Assembly: GCF_001436735.1 (NCBI RefSeq)
Contig: NZ_AYZE01000014.1
Span: 311,409-375,408, forward strand
Direction of reading: 5' to 3'
Source: Liquorilactobacillus cacaonum DSM 21116
Lineage (GTDB): Bacteria; Bacillota; Bacilli; Lactobacillales; Lactobacillaceae
DNA: 64,000 nucleotides
Shown: positions 60,420-64,000 of the stretch, in pieces
How positions within the stretch are numbered: the stretch's first letter is position 1
Layout of the letters: each line of letters starts with the position of its first letter
Notes under the pieces: model-generated
Databases searched by the model: none
What the model saw: only the letters and a program-made list of their open reading frames with translations
Told to the model about the DNA's origin: nothing
Program-made: the position numbers and the translations under genes

Positions 60420-60466
60420 CAAATTTTTGTGCCCTTTTTTCAAATTTTATTTTCTTTTTCAAATTT
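60412..60466. repeat. Three direct repeats TTTTTCAAATTT
   Basis: The unit recurs with CAAATTT at 60420, 60441 and 60460, steps of 21 and 19 bp (about two helical turns). Confidence 0.5.
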
Positions 60467-60690
60467 ATTCTTACTCACTTTTATACGCTAAAACATTGTT
60501 TTAACAGTCTTTTGAGACATATATATGAGTAAGAGGGGGTTAGAATAAAATGGGCTCTTGAAAGTTTCCATTTTAATTCTAGTTTACATAATATATATTA
60601 TCGAAAGTAGAATTAAAGTGAAAATAAAGGACTTTTGTCTTACTTGTACCTTTGCTGACAAATTGTTTCTCAATTACTCACTATTTTGGC

Positions 60691-61536
60691 CTAACTGTTC
60701 AGATAATTTTGCATTTCTTTAACAAATTCATTTTTTTCATTAATTTTTCCGAGAACATCTAAATCATGAGTATGTGTAATTCCAGTTGTTAATGTTTCTT
60801 TATATAATTCGAGATATGGCAGTTTTTGATGTAAAGCGTACTTAATTTCCTTTTCAATATCGTAACTCACTTTTCGAAAAATTACGTTTGAAACACCAAT
60901 TTGATCTAATTCTAAAATTGCGTACTGAGCCCTTCTGTCTTTCATTAGATTTGAGTTCATAGAAAATGGCTGTCCAATCGTTCCGGGATTAAGAATCATC
61001 TGCCCTTTGCTTCCGTAACGTAATAATTGAGTATGTACATGCCCGTATATTGCAATGTCAGGATGTTGTTCATTTTCGACAAGTTGATCGAAGTTACTTT
61101 GGTTGGATGTAACCATAAGCTCTGGACCGTAGTTTTTTTCGGGCAAATTATGTGAAATACTGACATCAAGTCCAAAAATATTCCTGCGCTCAACAATGTT
61201 AAGTGAATTTAGCAAATCAATATAAGTCTTTTTTAGGTGAATCTTTGTATACTTACTTAATATTCCAACATAAACATCAGAAGAGTCAGCAAGGTTAATA
61301 TTTTGGGGATCATTAAGCACTTCAAGAAAGCAATCGTCCCAATTTCCTTTGATAAAAACAGTGGTGTTATTTGACTCTAATAGTTCAAATAACTCATTTC
61401 CACCAGGTCCTGGCATAATTAGGTCACCTAAAAACCAGCATTCAGTTACGCCATTGTTTTTAGCATCTTTCAATACAGCCTCAAGCGCTGTACGATTACC
61501 GTGCACATCCGAAAGTAGAGCAATTTTTTGAGTCAT
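60691..61536 (-). CDS. Metallophosphoesterase (YfcE/ApaH-like)
   Basis: A 281-residue calcineurin-like phosphoesterase. Metal-binding motifs in order: SDVHGN, GDLIMPGPGGNE, KGNWDD (instead of GNHD), SHNLPE and YGHVHTQ, followed by LNPGTIGQPF. The C-terminal 60 residues are an extension not needed for catalysis. AAAGGAG precedes the ATG. Substrate unknown (diadenosine polyphosphates or phosphodiesters are possible). Confidence 0.88.
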   Translation of the reverse strand: MTQKIALLSDVHGNRTALEAVLKDAKNNGVTECWFLGDLIMPGPGGNELFELLESNNTTVFIKGNWDDCFLEVLNDPQNINLADSSDVYVGILSKYTKIHLKKTYIDLLNSLNIVERRNIFGLDVSISHNLPEKNYGPELMVTSNQSNFDQLVENEQHPDIAIYGHVHTQLLRYGSKGQMILNPGTIGQPFSMNSNLMKDRRAQYAILELDQIGVSNVIFRKVSYDIEKEIKYALHQKLPYLELYKETLTTGITHTHDLDVLGKINEKNEFVKEMQNYLNS

Positions 61537-61669
61537 AATGATCTCCTTTAATAATTCTGTTGATTTAACAAGACTAGTATACTAAATCAGATGAACTAAA
61601 AAAAGGTTAGTTCAGAATAATATTGTAGCAAAAGTACCTTACTAATTACTCTAAATTATAGCGAAATAA

Positions 61670-61719
61670 AAAAGAGTAATATTGTATCAAAAAGCAACTC
61701 GATACAATATTACTCTTTT
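61670..61719. terminator. Perfect 19-bp hairpin terminator downstream of lepB
   Basis: Arms 61670-61688 and 61701-61719 are exact complements around a 12-nt loop; read on the minus strand, a T-run follows. Confidence 0.85.
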
Positions 61720-61766
61720 AAGCGTTATTGAATTCCTTTTCTAAAAACGATTACTTCTTCCAAAAA

Positions 61767-62357
61767 TTAATTATCAGAATAAGAATTAATAAGAGCTTTT
61801 TTTGAATTCCAAAATGGAACTTTTACAACGCCATCAATTTTGCTTTTAGGAACAAAACCATAATAACGACTATCATTTGAATCTTTTCTGTTGTCTCCTA
61901 GTACAAAATATTCTTTTTTAGGAACGACAAATGAATTACCCGTTCCCAATTTGACACCTTTTGCTTCTGCCAACGCAAGTGTTAAAGTGCCCGTAGATCT
62001 TTGATATTTAGTAATATAACTCTGCGACATTTTCTTACCGTTTACATATAACTGTCCGTTAGTTTTATATTCAATTTTATCTCCAGGTAGGCCAATCACT
62101 CTTTTTACATACTTAGTTGATTTTGTGACTGTGCTATTATTTTTATCCACCCCATATGCGTTAAAAACAATTACAGTATTGTGCTTTATTTTAGCTTGTT
62201 TAAGTAACATCACCCGTTCGTTGTTTTGTAAAGTTGGGTACATAGACGTACCATCAACCCTAACTATACCAAACCAAAATTGTCTAACTAATAAAGCTAT
62301 AAGTAAACCAACTATAATGGGCACTATCCAACTAAAGATTTCTTTGATGATTTTCAA
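61767..62357 (-). CDS. lepB: Signal peptidase I
   Basis: Membrane serine protease that removes signal peptides of secreted proteins. One N-terminal transmembrane segment (about residues 9-30), catalytic Ser38 in DGTSMYPT, catalytic Lys85 in YVKRVIGLPGD and the box E GDNRKDSNDSRYYGFVP are intact. 196 residues is typical of Gram-positive SipS-type enzymes. Start TTG at 62357, about ten bases after AAGGAG. It overlaps no neighbour; the next gene on this strand is 19 bp upstream. Confidence 0.93.
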   Translation of the reverse strand: MKIIKEIFSWIVPIIVGLLIALLVRQFWFGIVRVDGTSMYPTLQNNERVMLLKQAKIKHNTVIVFNAYGVDKNNSTVTKSTKYVKRVIGLPGDKIEYKTNGQLYVNGKKMSQSYITKYQRSTGTLTLALAEAKGVKLGTGNSFVVPKKEYFVLGDNRKDSNDSRYYGFVPKSKIDGVVKVPFWNSKKALINSYSDN

Positions 62358-62376
62358 TTATCTCTATCTCCTTAAG

Positions 62377-62811
62377 TTACTTTGAAAAAAACGATTTACT
62401 ATAATTAAGCTTAGAATTTTTTTTGATTGCAGTGTGTTTATTTTTTTTTAAAATCCAAATATAATAGGCAAATAAACCACAAAAGGCCAATTCATAAAGG
62501 CTAAACCAAATATTGCTGACATATAGAAATGGTAGAGACATTGCAATGCAATCAAGAAGTATTTTAAACAGGAAGCTTCCATGCATAAAATAAATCATAT
62601 TGCTAATTATTGCTAGCACCCCAAAAACAACTAACAATATGGTCAAGCCGATTATAATCGAAAAAATATTCGAGTTATTTGCAATTTTTTCTGCGTTTGC
62701 AGTGGAATAACCATGTTGAAGATAATACCTGACAAGTAGTCTAAAAAAAGTATCATTTAGCACATACAAAACACCCAAACCCCCAACAATTATATTCAAA
62801 AACTTGTTCAA
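62377..62811 (-). CDS. Small integral membrane protein of unknown function
   Basis: A 144-residue protein with about four transmembrane segments (roughly residues 5-22, 48-72, 78-100 and 103-120) and a basic C-terminal tail (KKNKHTAIKKNSK). Start is TTG eight bases after GGGAG. It is immediately upstream of lepB and probably co-transcribed, but no functional motif is visible. Confidence 0.65.
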   Translation of the reverse strand: MNKFLNIIVGGLGVLYVLNDTFFRLLVRYYLQHGYSTANAEKIANNSNIFSIIIGLTILLVVFGVLAIISNMIYFMHGSFLFKILLDCIAMSLPFLYVSNIWFSLYELAFCGLFAYYIWILKKNKHTAIKKNSKLNYSKSFFSK

Positions 62812-62925
62812 TCACTCATCTCCCTTGAAAAAATTAATTAATTATTAATCAGTAAATATATACCATCTAAAATTATAAACGTTACGGAAACAATTAAAAG
62901 AGAAGTTTTCATTTTTAAACCAAAT

Positions 62926-63759
62926 TTAAGCTCTTTTACTCAATCTAGAATAAATTCTAATTAAATATTGATAACTTTCAAATTGTTCAATTGCGCTATT
63001 TTTATCTGCCAAGTTAATTTCGAAAATATTTGAGGCATTTTCATTTAATAACGGTAAAACAGATTGCCAATCAATTAATCCCTTTCCAAGTTTTAGACTA
63101 TCATGTGTCTGCCCTAAGGAATCAACTAAATGATAGTGTACAATATTTGGTTTAAGGTGATTTAAACTTGCTAATAAACGAGTATTATCTGCTTGAACTT
63201 TAATAAAACAATGACTTATGTCAAACGCCAACCGATAATTTTTTTGCAAAATAAATTCTTCTTCAGCAATTTCTCCGAAACAAAATAGTGGTGAAAAAGA
63301 ATTTTCAAACATGATATTTTGCTTTCCGATAGCGGCAAAATGATCAATTCTTTGGTAAACTACTTTTTTTGCCTGAAACAGTGAAGGATACAATGAAATC
63401 ATTGCATTAGTATGTCTAGAATATGATCCATGAACTAGAGTCTGCAGATCGTAATCAAATGACAACTGTAAAAGCTTGTCTGTACTAAAATCTATAAAAT
63501 AATTTAATTTCTTAAATTCATTTTTGGGTGCTACTAGTTCAGTGTACTCATTTTCATATTTCATTGGATGATGCAGAATAATTTTTTTGATACCAGCATC
63601 TTTTACTTCTAATATTGCAGCAACAAGCCTTTTTAGCCCTTCTTTTGAAAAGTCAGTTTCATCAGTATAAAATTCGAAAACATCCGGATGATAACTTAAG
63701 CGATTTTTTACTTGTTCTTGGGTTGAGCTTGCCTTAAGACCTAAATTTATTTTCTTCAC
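62926..63759 (-). CDS. TIM-barrel sugar phosphate isomerase/epimerase-like protein
   Basis: A 277-residue AP-endonuclease-2-type TIM barrel. Metal-ligand-like residues appear in VHGSYSRH, NIMFENSFSP (Glu), LAFDISHCF (Asp-His), NIVHYHLVDS and the final IFEINLAD (Glu). The family covers sugar isomerases/epimerases and endonucleases; the substrate is unknown. Start is GTG nine bases after GGAGA. Confidence 0.75.
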   Translation of the reverse strand: MKKINLGLKASSTQEQVKNRLSYHPDVFEFYTDETDFSKEGLKRLVAAILEVKDAGIKKIILHHPMKYENEYTELVAPKNEFKKLNYFIDFSTDKLLQLSFDYDLQTLVHGSYSRHTNAMISLYPSLFQAKKVVYQRIDHFAAIGKQNIMFENSFSPLFCFGEIAEEEFILQKNYRLAFDISHCFIKVQADNTRLLASLNHLKPNIVHYHLVDSLGQTHDSLKLGKGLIDWQSVLPLLNENASNIFEINLADKNSAIEQFESYQYLIRIYSRLSKRA

Positions 63760-63794
63760 AGATTAACATCTCCAAATAAATAAACAAATTTTAG

Positions 63795-63826
63795 AAAAAA
63801 GCCGAGGAACAATAGCGCCTCAGCTT
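63795..63826 (-). terminator. Terminator after the DegV gene
   Basis: On the minus strand AAGCTGAGG (63826-63818) pairs with CCTCGGCTT (63807-63799) through one GU pair, followed by a T-run to 63795. Confidence 0.75.
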
Positions 63827-63876
63827 ACTTGGAATAATAAATAATAATAATAGCGGCAAAACTTTAATATAATAGC

Positions 63877-64000
63877 TTATTTGTCAATATCTTTCATCCA
63901 GGCTAATGCAATAGCTTTTTCACCAAGATGAGCACCTATCACAGGTCCAAAATAACTTAAGTCAATTTGACAATCTGAATATTTTTGTGAAAGTTCTTGC
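63877..64000 (-). CDS. DegV-family fatty-acid-binding protein, C-terminal part
   Basis: The last 40 codons of a minus-strand gene that runs off the window. The end QIDLSYFGPVIGAHLGEKAIALAWM matches the terminal segment of DegV proteins (G-P-V-I-G-x-H-x-G), which bind fatty acids and can serve as FakB subunits for the fatty-acid kinase. Only the 3' part is visible, so the group cannot be decided. Confidence 0.75.
   Translation of the reverse strand, partial: QELSQKYSDCQIDLSYFGPVIGAHLGEKAIALAWMKDIDK

Larger units (their letters stand above)
59865..60690. other. Non-coding decayed region
   Basis: No gene is supported over 826 bp. Contents: short broken frames, a 9-bp hairpin (60067-60075 with 60083-60091), a terminator-like hairpin (60351-60419), three direct repeats of TTTTTCAAATTT (60412-60466) and an inverted repeat (60541-60553 with 60568-60581). 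It looks like debris of lost genes or mobile elements. Confidence 0.6.

Overview
The window is chromosomal DNA of a low-GC Gram-positive bacterium, most likely a member of the Lactobacillaceae (inference). The evidence is a complete mevalonate-to-IPP operon, a phosphoketolase, a DnaQ-DinG fusion helicase, two T-box leaders, a choloylglycine hydrolase, strong AGGAGG ribosome binding sites and frequent TTG starts. I could not assign a species.

Region by region. 1-2.7 kb: a SufT/MIP18-type protein, an unknown membrane protein and an rRNA m5C methyltransferase. 2.9-7.0 kb (minus): the operon mvk-mvaD-pmk-fni converts mevalonate to IPP/DMAPP, and all four genes appear to start with TTG. 7.2-14.6 kb: dinG, a ypmB-like gene, aspB, asnS, dnaD and nth in the order known from Bacillus. 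14.7-17.9 kb: yidC, acyP, a SpoU methyltransferase, an HD protein and an HxlR regulator. 17.9-24.1 kb: T-box-controlled pheST, then mltG, udk and greA. 24.3-29.5 kb: a flavin reductase, tRNA-Ser(CGA), a hydrolase, PepD-type dipeptidase, a P-loop protein and an MsrA with an unusual N-terminal domain. 29.9-32.3 kb (minus): phosphoketolase. 32.4-37.8 kb: a DUF2829 (Tad2-like) protein coupled to an SDR, membrane proteins, a T-box-controlled methionine synthase and a GNAT.

37.8-40.6 kb is the standout. A 2,743-bp segment is bounded by inverted GGTTCTGGTGCAAAAAT ends and flanked by an exact 8-bp direct repeat AATAAAAG. It carries a frameshifted HTH-membrane gene, a HigBA module and a DinJ/YafQ module, each end is itself a short MITE-like element, and no transposase lies inside. 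It reads as one inserted, transposase-less composite element whose cargo is toxin-antitoxin genes.

40.6-55.9 kb: a DUF3885 protein, a nucleoside transporter, an orphan PTS EIIC coupled to a DUF915 hydrolase, GAPDH divergent from an AraC regulator, two HTH/TPR regulators, galE with an atypical RmlC-like protein, a choloylglycine hydrolase, three GNATs, and HIT and HAD proteins. 55.9-60.7 kb is a gene graveyard: a frameshifted unknown gene, a GNAT with an in-frame stop, a phosphoesterase stub, an intact GIY-YIG/DUF4357 protein, a truncated BrxA-like (BREX) gene and decayed transposase sequence. 60.7-64 kb (minus): a metallophosphoesterase, signal peptidase I, a membrane protein, a TIM-barrel protein and the 3' end of a DegV gene.

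All function calls rest on motif and family recognition by eye; no database search was run.
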